From the NCBI GenBank assembly GCA_020637595.1, contig JACKKE010000006.1, positions 62,001 to 126,000 of the forward strand: 64,000 nucleotides of DNA, written 5' to 3'. Each line of letters begins with the position of its first letter. The stretch's first letter is position 1. The notes under the pieces were generated by a model, which made no database searches, was not told the DNA's origin, and was given only the letters and a program-made list of their open reading frames with translations. Shown in pieces: positions 52,629 to 61,792 of the stretch. This stretch comes from Rhodobacter sp. Its GTDB lineage: Bacteria > Pseudomonadota > Alphaproteobacteria > Rhodobacterales > Rhodobacteraceae. Position numbers and translations under genes: made by a program.

Positions 52629-53987
52629 ATGACCCCCAGCGACGGCGCAACCCAGGACGGGCGGACCCCCTCGCGCATCGTCGTGATCGACGACGAACAG
52701 GACATGCGCGCTTCGATCAGCCAGTGGCTGTCACTGTCGGGGTTCGACCCGGAAACCTATGCCAGCGCCGAAGAGGCGTTGACGGTGCTGGGCCCCGAGT
52801 TCCCGGGCATCGTCGTCACCGACATCCGCATGCCGGGGATGGACGGAATGGCGCTGCTGAAAAAGCTGGTGGGCATGGACGCCAGCCTGCCGGTGATCCT
52901 GATCACCGGGCATGGCGACGTGCCGATGGCGGTCGAGGCGATGCGGCTCGGGGCCTATGATTTCCTGGAAAAACCCTTTGATCCCGACCGCATGTCGGAT
53001 CTTGCGCGCAAGGCGCTCAAGGCCCGCGGCATGGCGCTGGAAAGCCGGGCGCTGCGCCATGAGCTGGCGGATGGCGGCGCGATCATGAAGCGCCTGGTGG
53101 GCAACGCGCCCGAGATGGTGCGGCTGCGCGAGGATATCCTGGACTATGGCCAGGCCGACGGCCATGTGCTGATCGACGGCGAGACCGGCACCGGCAAGAC
53201 GCTGGTTGCCCATGCGCTGCATGCGGTCGGGCCGCGGGCGGGCAAGAAATTCGTCTCGGTCAGCTGTCTGGGTGTCGATGACGAACGTCTGGCGGCGCGG
53301 CTCTTTGGACCGGTCGAGGCGGGCGGGCTGCCGTTGGTCGAGGAGGCGCGCGGCGGCACGCTGTGTCTGGAGGACATCGAGGCGATGAGCCCGACGCTGC
53401 AGGCGCGGCTCTTGGGGTTCATCAACGACCAGCCGACCCCGCCACAGACCCGCATCGTCGCCATCGTCAACGAGCACAAGCCCGGGCGCACCCTGGAAGA
53501 CGTGCTGCGGCCGGATCTCTACTATCGGCTGGCGGCGATGAAGCTGACGCTGCCGCCCTTGCGCAGCCGCGGTGAGGACATCCTGTCGCTGTTCAAGACC
53601 TATGCCGAGGATTACGCCGAGGAATACGGCTGCCCGGCGCCGGATCTGAGCGCCCAGGACGCGGCCTATCTGTTGCAGGCGCCCTGGCCGGGCAACGTGC
53701 GCCAGCTGATTTCCATCGCCGAGCAGGCGGTGCTGCAGAACCGGCGCGGCACCGGGTCGGTGGTGTCCCTGGTGATGGCCGAGAACGAGGCCTCGGGCGG
53801 GGCGCTGACCACCGAGGGCAAGCCCCTGAAGGATTACGTCGAGGCCTTCGAGCGCACGCTGATCGACAACACGATGCGCCGGCACAAGGGGTCGATCGTC
53901 GCGGTGATGGAAGAACTGTGCCTGCCGCGCCGGACCCTGAACGAGAAGATGGCCAAGTATGGGCTGAGCCGGTCGGATTACGTCTGA
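52629..53987 (+). CDS. DctD-like NtrC-family response regulator without GAFTGA loop
   Basis: A 452-aa regulator. The receiver domain spans about 16-130, with phosphoacceptor Asp65 (VVTDIRMPG), Thr93 and Lys115. An AAA+ domain covers about 150-375: Walker A GETGTGKT (184-191), a Walker B-like TLCLEDI (244-250) and LRPDLYYRLAAMKLTLPPLR. An HTH end carries GSIVAVMEELCLPRRTLNEKMAKYGL. Between the Walker sites, where sigma54 activators have GAFTGA, it reads LFGPVEAGGLPLVEEARGG, with the loop missing. It may act without sigma54, as known for Rhodobacter capsulatus NtrC, or not as an activator at all. ATG 52629 has GGAGAG upstream. Confidence 0.9.
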   Translation: MTPSDGATQDGRTPSRIVVIDDEQDMRASISQWLSLSGFDPETYASAEEALTVLGPEFPGIVVTDIRMPGMDGMALLKKLVGMDASLPVILITGHGDVPMAVEAMRLGAYDFLEKPFDPDRMSDLARKALKARGMALESRALRHELADGGAIMKRLVGNAPEMVRLREDILDYGQADGHVLIDGETGTGKTLVAHALHAVGPRAGKKFVSVSCLGVDDERLAARLFGPVEAGGLPLVEEARGGTLCLEDIEAMSPTLQARLLGFINDQPTPPQTRIVAIVNEHKPGRTLEDVLRPDLYYRLAAMKLTLPPLRSRGEDILSLFKTYAEDYAEEYGCPAPDLSAQDAAYLLQAPWPGNVRQLISIAEQAVLQNRRGTGSVVSLVMAENEASGGALTTEGKPLKDYVEAFERTLIDNTMRRHKGSIVAVMEELCLPRRTLNEKMAKYGLSRSDYV

Positions 53988-54528
53988 TCGGGGTGGGGGG
54001 GGCGGCTCGGCCCCCCGTCCGGGGGCCATTCGCCGCGCCCGCGGGCTGCCACCCGCACCCGCCCCAAGGGGGGCACGCCCCCCGTGGGAAACCCCGTGCG
54101 TATTTGCGACACGATGAAGCGCAGGAGGTGTTGCGCGTGCAACGTTTCGCCTGTGCATTTTTGCCATTGAACATGGACAGGCTTCACCCCTATGTTTGGG
54201 TGCCGGGGTGCCTTGCGCACGCACCGCATGAAATTCACAGCCCGTCAGGCGCCCGCAAGCGGCGTCATGTGCGGGCGGGATCGGCCCTTTCGGCCGCTGG
54301 AACGCCCGGACCGGCATTGCCGCCCAGGCCTAGTTTGAATGCCCCCGGGCATTCGGAGCATGTAACCGCGATGCCACGACGCGCATCAGCACACGACGTG
54401 AACGGGACGCGCGAAGGCGCCGCCCTCCGTCCGCTGCCGCCGGGTATCGCCTTCACCATTCCCCTCGACCACACGCCGCGCGGACCTTCGGGACCGGGCG
54501 GATCACGGCCGGGGGCAAGCGAGACACT
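53988..54528 (+). promoter_or_regulatory. Long leader region upstream of rne
   Basis: 541 bp between the regulator gene and rne without a convincing gene. The first part has a G6C/GC6 hairpin (53996-54017) that may end the dct-type operon. A repeat copy follows at 54068-54120. The remaining ~400 bp, more balanced in composition around 54140-54260 (CATTTTTGCCATTGAACATG), probably hold the rne promoter and a long 5' untranslated leader. RNase E genes in other bacteria are autoregulated through their leaders; that is by analogy only. Confidence 0.5.
54068..54120 (+). repeat. Intergenic hairpin repeat, copy 4
   Basis: A GGGGGG-CACG-CCCCCC stem (54068-54083) is followed by GTGGGAAACCCC and the tail TGCGTATTTGCGACACGATG then AAG. 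It is a diverged version of the element best seen at 61793-61862, lacking the second long stem. Confidence 0.6.
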
Positions 54529-57500
54529 ATGGGAAAGAAACTTCTTATCGACGCCACGCACGCGGAAGAGACCCGCGTCGTGGTGGTGGACGGCAACAAG
54601 GTTGAGGAATTCGACTTTGAGACCATCCACAAGCGGCAACTCGCCGGCAACATCTATCTGGCCAAGGTAACGCGCGTCGAACCGTCGCTGCAGGCGGCCT
54701 TTGTCGATTACGGCGGCAACCGCCACGGGTTCCTGGCCTTTGCCGAGATTCACCCGGACTATTACCAGATTCCGGTCGCCGACCGTGAGGCGCTTTTGGC
54801 CGAGGAGCGCGCGCTGGCGCGCGATTCCGAGGACGAGAGCAATGGCTCGAACAGCCGTCGGTCGCGCCGTCGGCGTTCGGGCAAGGGCAATGGCGACGAG
54901 GCCGCCCGCCCGGATGGCGCGGAAGCGGAACAGGTCGAAGCCGGTGAAGACGCGGCGGTGACCCCGGTCGAAGAGATCGTGGCCGAAGAGGCGATCGCCG
55001 CCGAAACGGTGGCGGATGCTCCGCAGGAAACCCCGCTTGAAACCCCGGCGGAAGTTCCCGCCGAGGCGCCTGTGGAAGCCCCGGTCGAGCCCCTGGTAGA
55101 GGCTGGAGAGGCGGCGCCCGTCGAGGTGCCGGCCGAGACCCCGGCCGAAGAACCGGCAGAAACTCCGGTGGAAATCCCGGTGGAAGCCTTGATCGAGACC
55201 GCCGTTGACGGTGGGGACGACGAAGGCGGGGATGACGCGCCGCGCTCGGGATCCATTGCGGCCAATGCCGAGGGGATGGAGACGCGCACCTACGGGGCGA
55301 TGGATGTCGTCGACCTCGAGGACGAAGACGAGGGCGAAAAACCCGCGGCCGAAGAGCCGTTCCGCGCCGCCGATCACGCCAGCGAACTCGATGACCAGAT
55401 CGAGTCGGTGGCCGATGAGGATGTCACCGACGAGGTGCGTCCGCAGCGCCGCCCGCGCAGCCGCCGCTACAAGATCCAGGAAGTGATCAAGGTGCGCCAG
55501 ATCATGCTGGTGCAGGTGGTCAAGGAAGAGCGCGGCAACAAGGGTGCGGCGCTGACGACCTATCTGTCGCTGGCCGGGCGCTATTGCGTGCTGATGCCGA
55601 ACACGGCGCGCGGTGGCGGCATCAGCCGCAAGATCACCAATGCCGCCGACCGCAAGAAGCTGAAGGAAATCGCCAGTGAGTTCGACGTGCCCGAGGGCGC
55701 GGGGCTGATCATCCGCACGGCGGGTGCCAACCGCACCAAGGCCGAGATCAAGCGCGATTACGAATACCTGTTCCGCCTGTGGGAGCAGATCCGCGATCTG
55801 ACGCTGAAGTCGATCGCCCCCGCGCCGATCTATGAAGAGGGCAACCTGATCAAGCGGTCGATCCGCGACCTCTATAACAAGGACATCGACGAGGTTCTGG
55901 TCGAAGGCGAGGCGGGTTACCGCACCGCCAAGGACTTCATGAAGATGATCATGCCCTCGCATTCGAAGAATGTGCAGCTCTACACCGAGCAGATGCCGCT
56001 GTTCGCGCGCTATCAGGTGGAAAGCTATCTGGGCCAGATGTTCAACCCGACGGTTCAGCTGAAATCGGGCGGCTATATCGTCATCGGCGTGACCGAGGCG
56101 CTGGTTGCGATCGACGTCAACTCGGGCAAGTCCACGCGCGAGGGGTCGATCGAGGACACCGCGCTGAAGACGAACCTGGAAGCCGCCGACGAGATCGCCC
56201 GCCAGTTGCGGCTGCGAGACTTGGCGGGCCTGATCGTCATCGACTTCATCGACATGGAAGAGCGCAAGAACAACGCCTCGGTCGAGAAGCGGCTGAAAGA
56301 GGCGCTGCGCAATGATCGCGCGCGGATCCAGGTCGGGCGGATTTCGGGCTTTGGCCTTATGGAGATGAGCCGTCAGCGCCTGCGCCCCGGCATGCTCGAG
56401 GCGACGACCCAGCCTTGTCCGCATTGCCACGGCACCGGGTTGATCCGGTCGGACAACTCGCTGGCGCTGCAGATTCTGCGCGCGCTGGAAGAGGAAGGGA
56501 CGCGCAACCGCTCGAAGGAGGTGCTGGTCAAGGCCCCCATCGGCATCGTCAACTACCTCTTCAACTCGAAGCGCGAGCACCTGGCGCAGATCGAGGTGCG
56601 CTATGGCATGGCGATCCGCATCGAGGCCGATCCGTCGCTGATCAGCCCCGATTACACCATCGAGAAGTTCAAGACCGCGACCCGGATCGTCAGCGCGCCG
56701 GCACCGCAGGTGGTGTCGCTCGATGCGCAGATCATGTCTGACATCGACGACGAGATGTCCGAGGATGTCGAGGACGAGGTTGCCGAGGTCGAAGGGGACG
56801 AAGCTGAGGCCGGTGCCGAAGCCCGGGCCGAGGACGCCAAGGCGGACGGCTCCAAGCGCAAGCGCCGTCGCCGCCGTCGTCGCCGTCCGCAATCGGACGA
56901 GGCGCGTGCCGAGGATGGCAGCGACGAGGCGGCCGAGGAAGGCGATGACGCCGAGGAGGCGGAGGCCGCAGAGGCAGAGGACGCCGAAGCCGTAGTGACC
57001 GACGAGGCCGAGGCCCCGGTGGTCGAGACCGAGCCTGCCGCCGAACCCGAGGCCGAGGCCAAGCCCGCGCGCAAGCGCCGGACCCGGACCCGCAAGAAGA
57101 CCGAGGACGAGGCGCCGGCCGAGGCTGCGCCCGTGGCTGCGGAACCCGCGGCGGAGGCTCCGGCCGAGGAGGCCGCGGCTGAACCCGCGCCGAAGAAGCG
57201 CACCCGCACCCGGCGCAAGCCCAAGGCCGAACCCGAAGCGGTCGCCGAGGTCGAAGCGCCAGTGGTCGAAGCGGCGACGCCCGAGGTCGCGCCCGACGCT
57301 CCGGCTGTGGAGCCGGTGGAAACCGCCGCAGCGCCTGTGCCGGTGGCCGAGGAACCGGTGGTCGCAGAGCCGGTGGCGGAACCCGTGGCCGAGCCCGCAG
57401 CCGAGCTTGCCCCCGAGGTGGCTGAACCCGTTGAACCCGTTGAACCCGTGGCGGAATCCCAGCCGGAACCCGTGGCCGAGGCGGCGGGGGACGTGACTGA

Positions 57501-57564
57501 ACCGGTCGCGGCCGAGACGCCGGACAAGCCCCGCCGTTCGGGCTGGTGGTCGCGCAAGAGCTGA
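54529..57564 (+). CDS. rne: Ribonuclease E
   Basis: A 1011-aa endoribonuclease, core of the RNA degradosome. The start MGKKLLIDATHAEETRVVV is typical. The S1 domain begins at about 35 (LAGNIYLAKVTRVEPSLQAA) but is interrupted from about 98 to 310 by a ~210-residue insertion: a basic patch RRSRRRRSGK, then acidic, proline-rich repeats and another basic stretch. The S1 domain resumes at KIQEVIKVRQIMLVQVVKEE. The catalytic core follows, with GYIVIGVTEALVAIDVNSGK, the metal-site LIVIDFIDMEE and the zinc-link QPCPHCHGTG near residue 625-634. The C-terminal ~270 residues are a low-complexity scaffold of arginine blocks and PVAE-type repeats. The start lacks a strong ribosome site. Confidence 0.96.
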   Translation: MGKKLLIDATHAEETRVVVVDGNKVEEFDFETIHKRQLAGNIYLAKVTRVEPSLQAAFVDYGGNRHGFLAFAEIHPDYYQIPVADREALLAEERALARDSEDESNGSNSRRSRRRRSGKGNGDEAARPDGAEAEQVEAGEDAAVTPVEEIVAEEAIAAETVADAPQETPLETPAEVPAEAPVEAPVEPLVEAGEAAPVEVPAETPAEEPAETPVEIPVEALIETAVDGGDDEGGDDAPRSGSIAANAEGMETRTYGAMDVVDLEDEDEGEKPAAEEPFRAADHASELDDQIESVADEDVTDEVRPQRRPRSRRYKIQEVIKVRQIMLVQVVKEERGNKGAALTTYLSLAGRYCVLMPNTARGGGISRKITNAADRKKLKEIASEFDVPEGAGLIIRTAGANRTKAEIKRDYEYLFRLWEQIRDLTLKSIAPAPIYEEGNLIKRSIRDLYNKDIDEVLVEGEAGYRTAKDFMKMIMPSHSKNVQLYTEQMPLFARYQVESYLGQMFNPTVQLKSGGYIVIGVTEALVAIDVNSGKSTREGSIEDTALKTNLEAADEIARQLRLRDLAGLIVIDFIDMEERKNNASVEKRLKEALRNDRARIQVGRISGFGLMEMSRQRLRPGMLEATTQPCPHCHGTGLIRSDNSLALQILRALEEEGTRNRSKEVLVKAPIGIVNYLFNSKREHLAQIEVRYGMAIRIEADPSLISPDYTIEKFKTATRIVSAPAPQVVSLDAQIMSDIDDEMSEDVEDEVAEVEGDEAEAGAEARAEDAKADGSKRKRRRRRRRRPQSDEARAEDGSDEAAEEGDDAEEAEAAEAEDAEAVVTDEAEAPVVETEPAAEPEAEAKPARKRRTRTRKKTEDEAPAEAAPVAAEPAAEAPAEEAAAEPAPKKRTRTRRKPKAEPEAVAEVEAPVVEAATPEVAPDAPAVEPVETAAAPVPVAEEPVVAEPVAEPVAEPAAELAPEVAEPVEPVEPVAESQPEPVAEAAGDVTEPVAAETPDKPRRSGWWSRKS

Positions 57565-57585
57565 CGCGCTGACCCAATCGTGACC

Positions 57586-57620
57586 GACGCCCCCCGTGAC
57601 GTGCGGGGGGCGTCTGTTTA
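57586..57620 (+). terminator. Terminator after rne
   Basis: An 11-bp perfect stem GACGCCCCCCG / CGGGGGGCGTC with a 7-base loop, then TGTTTAT, lies 22 bp after the rne stop. It probably ends the rne transcript. Confidence 0.8.
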
Positions 57621-57739
57621 TCACCGGGGGCGAAGGCCGGCATGGCCCCCGCACGCTGGCCCGGCGTTTCGCCGCATTGACCGGGCGGGGCGGCGGTGTT
57701 CAGACCGCGCGGCCCAACGCCCCAGACCGGAGCCTGCCC

Positions 57740-58492
57740 ATGTTCGGGATCGACCTTTTCGACGCCGCCCTGATGCCGTCTCTGGCGGTGGCGCTGCTGG
57801 CGGGGCTGTTGTCGTTCCTCAGCCCTTGCGTGCTGCCGATCGTGCCGCCCTATCTGGCCTATATGTCGGGCATCTCGATGCGCGATTTGACCGAGGGCGG
57901 GCGGGGCCCCAGCCGTGCCACGCTGCCGGCGCTGTTCTTCGTCATGGGGCTCAGCACGGTCTTTATCCTGATGGGGTTCACCGCCTCGGGGTTGGGGCAG
58001 CTGTTCCTGGCCTATCGCGAGACCTTCGCCCAGATCGCCGGCGTGGTGGTGATCGTCATGGGGCTGCATTTCCTGGGCGTGTTCAAGATCGGCTTTCTGA
58101 TGCGCGAGGCGCGGCTCGATGCGGGCAACCGTGGCGGCTCGGCGCTGGGGGCCTATGTGCTGGGGCTGGCCTTTGCCTTTGGCTGGACGCCCTGCATCGG
58201 GCCGATCCTGGGGATGATCATCACCCTGGCCGCGACCGAAGGGTCGGTTTCCCGGGGCACCGCGCTGATGGTGGCCTATGCGATCGGGCTGGGCCTGCCG
58301 TTTCTGCTGGCAGCGGTGTTCATCACCCGGGCGGTCGGGCTGATGAACCGCATCAAGCCCTGGCTGGGGATGATCGAAAAGGCGATGGGCGTCCTGCTGA
58401 TCGTCGTCGGCATCGCGCTGATCACCGGCGCGCTGGCGGATTTCTCGTTCTGGCTGCTGGAAACCTTTCCGGTGCTCGAACGGCTCGGCTAG
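57740..58492 (+). CDS. ccdA: Cytochrome c biogenesis / thiol transport protein CcdA
   Basis: A 250-aa protein with six predicted helices, carrying reducing power from cytoplasmic thioredoxin to periplasmic thiol proteins during cytochrome c maturation. The two key cysteines are in FLSPCVLPIVPPYLAYMSG near residue 32 and GWTPCIGPILGMI near residue 154. ATG 57740 follows GGAG and gives the standard N-terminus (MFGIDLFDAALMPSL); the longer open frame runs back into the terminator area. It stands alone between rne and lolC. Confidence 0.93.
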   Translation: MFGIDLFDAALMPSLAVALLAGLLSFLSPCVLPIVPPYLAYMSGISMRDLTEGGRGPSRATLPALFFVMGLSTVFILMGFTASGLGQLFLAYRETFAQIAGVVVIVMGLHFLGVFKIGFLMREARLDAGNRGGSALGAYVLGLAFAFGWTPCIGPILGMIITLAATEGSVSRGTALMVAYAIGLGLPFLLAAVFITRAVGLMNRIKPWLGMIEKAMGVLLIVVGIALITGALADFSFWLLETFPVLERLG

Positions 58493-58614
58493 CGGCCCCG
58501 GCCGGTGGCCTTGCCCGGCGGGATTTGGGGCCAGATGACGGGGAGTGCCGGGTTCCCCCTTGACCGCGCGGCGCTTTGATCCGACCTTGCCCGCGCCTCA
58601 CCGAACGGACGCCG

Positions 58615-59913
58615 ATGCATTCCGCCAAACCCACCCGCACCGCCCCCTTTGCCACGTTCGAATGGATGATCGCCTGGCGCTATCTGCGCGCGCGCCGCGC
58701 CGAGGGCGGGGTCAGCGTGATGACCTGGATCTCGCTCATCGGCATCGCGCTGGCGGTGTTTGCGCTGATCGCCACGCTGGCGGTGCGCTCGGGCTTCCGG
58801 TCCGAGTTCGTCGACACGATCCTCGGCGCCAATGCCCACGCGACGGTCTACTATTCGGCCCGGGTCACCGAAACCGGCCAAATGAGCCGCACCATCGAGG
58901 ATTACCAGGATCTGACCGCCCGGCTGGCAGCGGTCCCGGGCGTCAGCCGCGCCGCGCCGCTGATCAAGGGACAGGTGATGGCCAGCCACGACGGCCGCAA
59001 CGCCGGAGTCGAGGTGTTCGGTATCGCCGCCGAGGATCTGCGGGCGATCCCGCGCATTGCCGCATCGGACCGGGCGCGCGGCGATATCACGCGCTTTGAC
59101 GAAGGGATCGCCATCGGCACCGGCGTTGCGCGTGATCTCAACGTGCAGGTGGGCGACCGGATCCGCATCATCTCGCCCGAGGGGGTGCGCACCGCCTTCG
59201 GCACCTCGCCACGGATCAACACCTACGAGGTGGTCTATATCTTCTCCGCCGGCCGCTATGATATCGACCGGACCCGTGTCTATCTGCCCTTTGCCGAGGC
59301 GCAGACCTTTTTCAACCGCGACGGCGTGGCCGACGAGATCGAGGTGATGCTGGACGCGCCCGAGCAGGTCGATGCGCTGGCCTATGACCTGATGCGCGCG
59401 GGCGGCGAGCGGGCAATGCTCTGGACCTGGCGCGACAGTGCGGGCAGCTTTCTGCGGGCGCTGGATATCGAGGACAACGTGATGTTCATCATCCTGTCGA
59501 TCCTGGTGCTGATCGCGGCGATGAACATCATCTCGGGGCTGATCATGCTGGTGAAGAACAAGGGCCGCGACATCGGTATCCTGCGCACGATGGGCCTGAG
59601 TGAGGGCTCGATCCTGCGGGTGTTCTTTCTGTGCGGGTCGCTAGTCGGCGTGGTGGGCACGCTGCTGGGGGTGGCCGCGGGCTGCCTGTTCGCGCTTTAT
59701 ATCGACCCGATCTTTGCCTTTGTGAACTATGTGGCGGGGGGCGGGGTCTGGGATCCGTCGATCCGCGGCATCTATGCGCTGCCGGCGGAACTCAGGCTGG
59801 TCGATGTCTCGAAGGCGGTCGCGCTGTCGCTGGGGCTGTCCTTTGTCGTCACGATCTTTCCGGCGCGGCGCGCGGCGCGGATGAACCCTGTCGAGGCACT
59901 GCGCTATGAATGA
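58615..59913 (+). CDS. lolC: Lipoprotein-releasing ABC transporter permease LolC/LolE
   Basis: A 432-aa inner-membrane permease that extracts lipoproteins for delivery to LolA. It has an N-terminal helix (SVMTWISLIGIALAVFALIA, near residue 35-54) and a large periplasmic MacB_PCD-like domain. Three C-terminal helices follow in the FtsX domain (NVMFIILSILVLIAAMNIISG, FLCGSLVGVVGTLLGVAAG, SLGLSFVVTIFPARRAARM), ending in PVEALRYE. Only one permease gene is present, as usual in alphaproteobacteria, so it likely acts as a homodimer (LolF-like). Its end overlaps lolD by 8 bp. Confidence 0.93.
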   Translation: MHSAKPTRTAPFATFEWMIAWRYLRARRAEGGVSVMTWISLIGIALAVFALIATLAVRSGFRSEFVDTILGANAHATVYYSARVTETGQMSRTIEDYQDLTARLAAVPGVSRAAPLIKGQVMASHDGRNAGVEVFGIAAEDLRAIPRIAASDRARGDITRFDEGIAIGTGVARDLNVQVGDRIRIISPEGVRTAFGTSPRINTYEVVYIFSAGRYDIDRTRVYLPFAEAQTFFNRDGVADEIEVMLDAPEQVDALAYDLMRAGGERAMLWTWRDSAGSFLRALDIEDNVMFIILSILVLIAAMNIISGLIMLVKNKGRDIGILRTMGLSEGSILRVFFLCGSLVGVVGTLLGVAAGCLFALYIDPIFAFVNYVAGGGVWDPSIRGIYALPAELRLVDVSKAVALSLGLSFVVTIFPARRAARMNPVEALRYE

Positions 59914-60589
59914 ACCCGTTCTGGAACTGGACAGCATCGCCAAGGCCTATCACGGCGGGGCCGCGGGGCCGGTCGATGTGCTGCGCGGGGTGTCCCTGCG
60001 GGTCGCCCGGGGCGAGGTCGTGGCGCTGGTGGCGCCATCGGGGGCGGGCAAGTCGACGCTTTTGCATATCTCGGGGCTTCTGGACACCGCCGACAGGGGG
60101 CGGGTGGTGATCGACGGGGTCGACATGACCCGGCTGTCGGACGCGACGCGGACTGCGGTGCGACGCGCGCAGGTGGGGTTCATCTATCAGTTCCATCACC
60201 TGCTGCCCGAATTCACGGCCGCCGAGAACGTGATCCTGCCGCAGCTGGCGAATGGCGCCGCGCGGCGGGCGGCGCAGACCCGGGCCGAGGATCTGCTGGC
60301 GCGTGTCGGGCTGGCGAACCGCGGCGGGCACCGGCCGGCCGAGCTGTCGGGCGGCGAGCAGCAGCGCGTCGCCTTCTGCCGGGCGATGGCCAATGCGCCG
60401 CACCTTCTGCTGGCCGACGAGCCGACCGGCAACCTGGATCCGGCGACCTCGGATCAGGTGTTCGGGGTGCTGATGGAGGTGGTCCGTGAAACCGGCCTTT
60501 CGGCGCTGATCGCCACCCACAATCTGGAGCTGGCGCACCGGATGGACCGCATCCTGCGGCTCGAGGGCGGCAGAATCGCAACATCCTGA
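59906..60589 (+). CDS. lolD: Lipoprotein-releasing ABC transporter ATPase LolD
   Basis: A 227-aa ATPase driving lipoprotein release. Walker A is APSGAGKST near residue 43-51, the Q-loop region is FIYQFHHLLPEFTAAENV, the signature is LSGGEQQRVAFCRA, Walker B is LLLADEPTGNLD and the switch is ATHNLELA. The MacB/LolD-type FHHLLPEF segment is the group marker. It overlaps lolC by 8 bp, so the two are translated together. Confidence 0.95.
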   Translation: MNEPVLELDSIAKAYHGGAAGPVDVLRGVSLRVARGEVVALVAPSGAGKSTLLHISGLLDTADRGRVVIDGVDMTRLSDATRTAVRRAQVGFIYQFHHLLPEFTAAENVILPQLANGAARRAAQTRAEDLLARVGLANRGGHRPAELSGGEQQRVAFCRAMANAPHLLLADEPTGNLDPATSDQVFGVLMEVVRETGLSALIATHNLELAHRMDRILRLEGGRIATS

Positions 60590-60752
60590 GTTTGAATCGG
60601 CGGAAATTCGCCGAATCCGTTGACTCACCGGTCAAAGATTCCCGAACTGGAACCAGGGCGCTGCCACGTCCTGCACCCGACCATGCCGGCACGCTGCCCG
60701 TGTTCGCCGCCTGCGTCGATCGTCGTTTGTGAATCTCCAACGGGGGGTTGGA

Positions 60753-61178
60753 ATGTCGACCGTGTTCCGTGCCGCGCTCGCGGCTCTTCTGCTTTTGCTG
60801 CCCATGTCCGCCCAGGCGACGACGATCGTCGCGCGGGTCAGTGTCTCGGCGCAGACGCTCTATGTCTATCTCGATGGCCAGCTGCGCTATGAATGGCCGG
60901 TGTCGACCGCCGGCAATGGCTATGAGACGCCGCGCGGCGAGTGGTCGCCGACCTGGCTGTCGCGCTGGCACCGCTCGCGGCAATACAACAACGCGCCGAT
61001 GCCCTTCGCGATCTTCTACCATGAAGGCTATGCGATCCACGCGACCGAGGCGATCTATAACCTGGGCCGCCCGGCCAGCCACGGCTGCGTCCGCCTGCAT
61101 CCCGACAATGCCTCGCTGCTGTTCGCGATGGTCGAGCGCGAGGGGATGGAGAACATGCGCGTCGTCGTCACCGACTGA
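60753..61178 (+). CDS. L,D-transpeptidase (YkuD family)
   Basis: A 141-aa exported enzyme acting on peptidoglycan, forming or exchanging L,D bonds. The signal peptide (FRAALAALLLLLPMSAQA) is cleaved near residue 22. The YkuD domain spans about 28-140, with YVYLDGQLRYEWPVSTAG, the catalytic FYHEGYAIHAT histidine and SHGCVRLHPDNA holding nucleophile Cys112. ATG 60753 has a purine-rich GGGGGTTGGA upstream. It is preceded by 163 bp with a small TCGGCG / CGCCGA inverted repeat near 60598 and no gene. Confidence 0.92.
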   Translation: MSTVFRAALAALLLLLPMSAQATTIVARVSVSAQTLYVYLDGQLRYEWPVSTAGNGYETPRGEWSPTWLSRWHRSRQYNNAPMPFAIFYHEGYAIHATEAIYNLGRPASHGCVRLHPDNASLLFAMVEREGMENMRVVVTD

Positions 61179-61318
61179 CGGTAGGCCGACAGCGGGTGAG
61201 TCTGCGCTGCAACAGGCCGTCCCCCCGATCTGGGGGGCGGAAATTTGCTCTACCCAAGGTATGGCGGGATCCCTATAGTTCCTGTGGATAACAGGACACG
61301 AGCCCCGAGGGAGAGGAC

Positions 61319-61786
61319 ATGCGCTGCCCGTTCTGCGGAAACGTCGATACCCAGGTCAAGGATTCCCGCCCCGCCGAAGACCATGTGTCGATCCGCCGAC
61401 GCCGGTTCTGCCCGGCCTGCGGCGGTCGTTTCACCACCTATGAGCGGGTGCAGCTGCGCGATCTGGTGGTGGTGAAATCCTCGGGCAAGCGCGAACCCTT
61501 TGACCGGGACAAGCTGGAACGCTCGATCCGCATCGCCATGCAGAAACGCCCGATCGAGCCCGAGCGCATCGAGCAGATGATTTCCGGGATCGTGCGGCGG
61601 CTGGAGTCGATGGGCGAGACCGACATCCCCAGCCGGGTGATCGGCGAGATCGTCATGGAGACGCTCGCCCGGATCGACACCGTGGCCTATGTGCGCTTTG
61701 CCAGCGTCTACAAGAATTTCCAGGCCGCCGACGATTTCGACAAGTTCGTCAGCGAGTTGCGCCCGGCGGTGATGCCGGATGACTGA
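61319..61786 (+). CDS. nrdR: Transcriptional repressor NrdR
   Basis: A 155-aa regulator of ribonucleotide reductase genes. The zinc ribbon uses Cys3, Cys6, Cys31 and Cys34 (RCPFCGN, RRFCPACGG). The ATP-cone covers about 47-137 (VVVKSSGKREPFDRDKLERS, then VAYVRFASVYKNF). Length and layout are standard. GGGAGAGGAC precedes the ATG. It is followed by the hairpin repeat and then ribD; nrdR beside rib genes is a common arrangement. Confidence 0.96.
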   Translation: MRCPFCGNVDTQVKDSRPAEDHVSIRRRRFCPACGGRFTTYERVQLRDLVVVKSSGKREPFDRDKLERSIRIAMQKRPIEPERIEQMISGIVRRLESMGETDIPSRVIGEIVMETLARIDTVAYVRFASVYKNFQAADDFDKFVSELRPAVMPDD

Positions 61787-61792
61787 CCGGGC

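Noticed and set aside
54265..57654. An 1129-codon open frame antisense to rne
   Set aside because: It mirrors rne codons in a GC-rich genome; it has no family features, and its low-complexity HRGFR-type content follows from the sense repeats.
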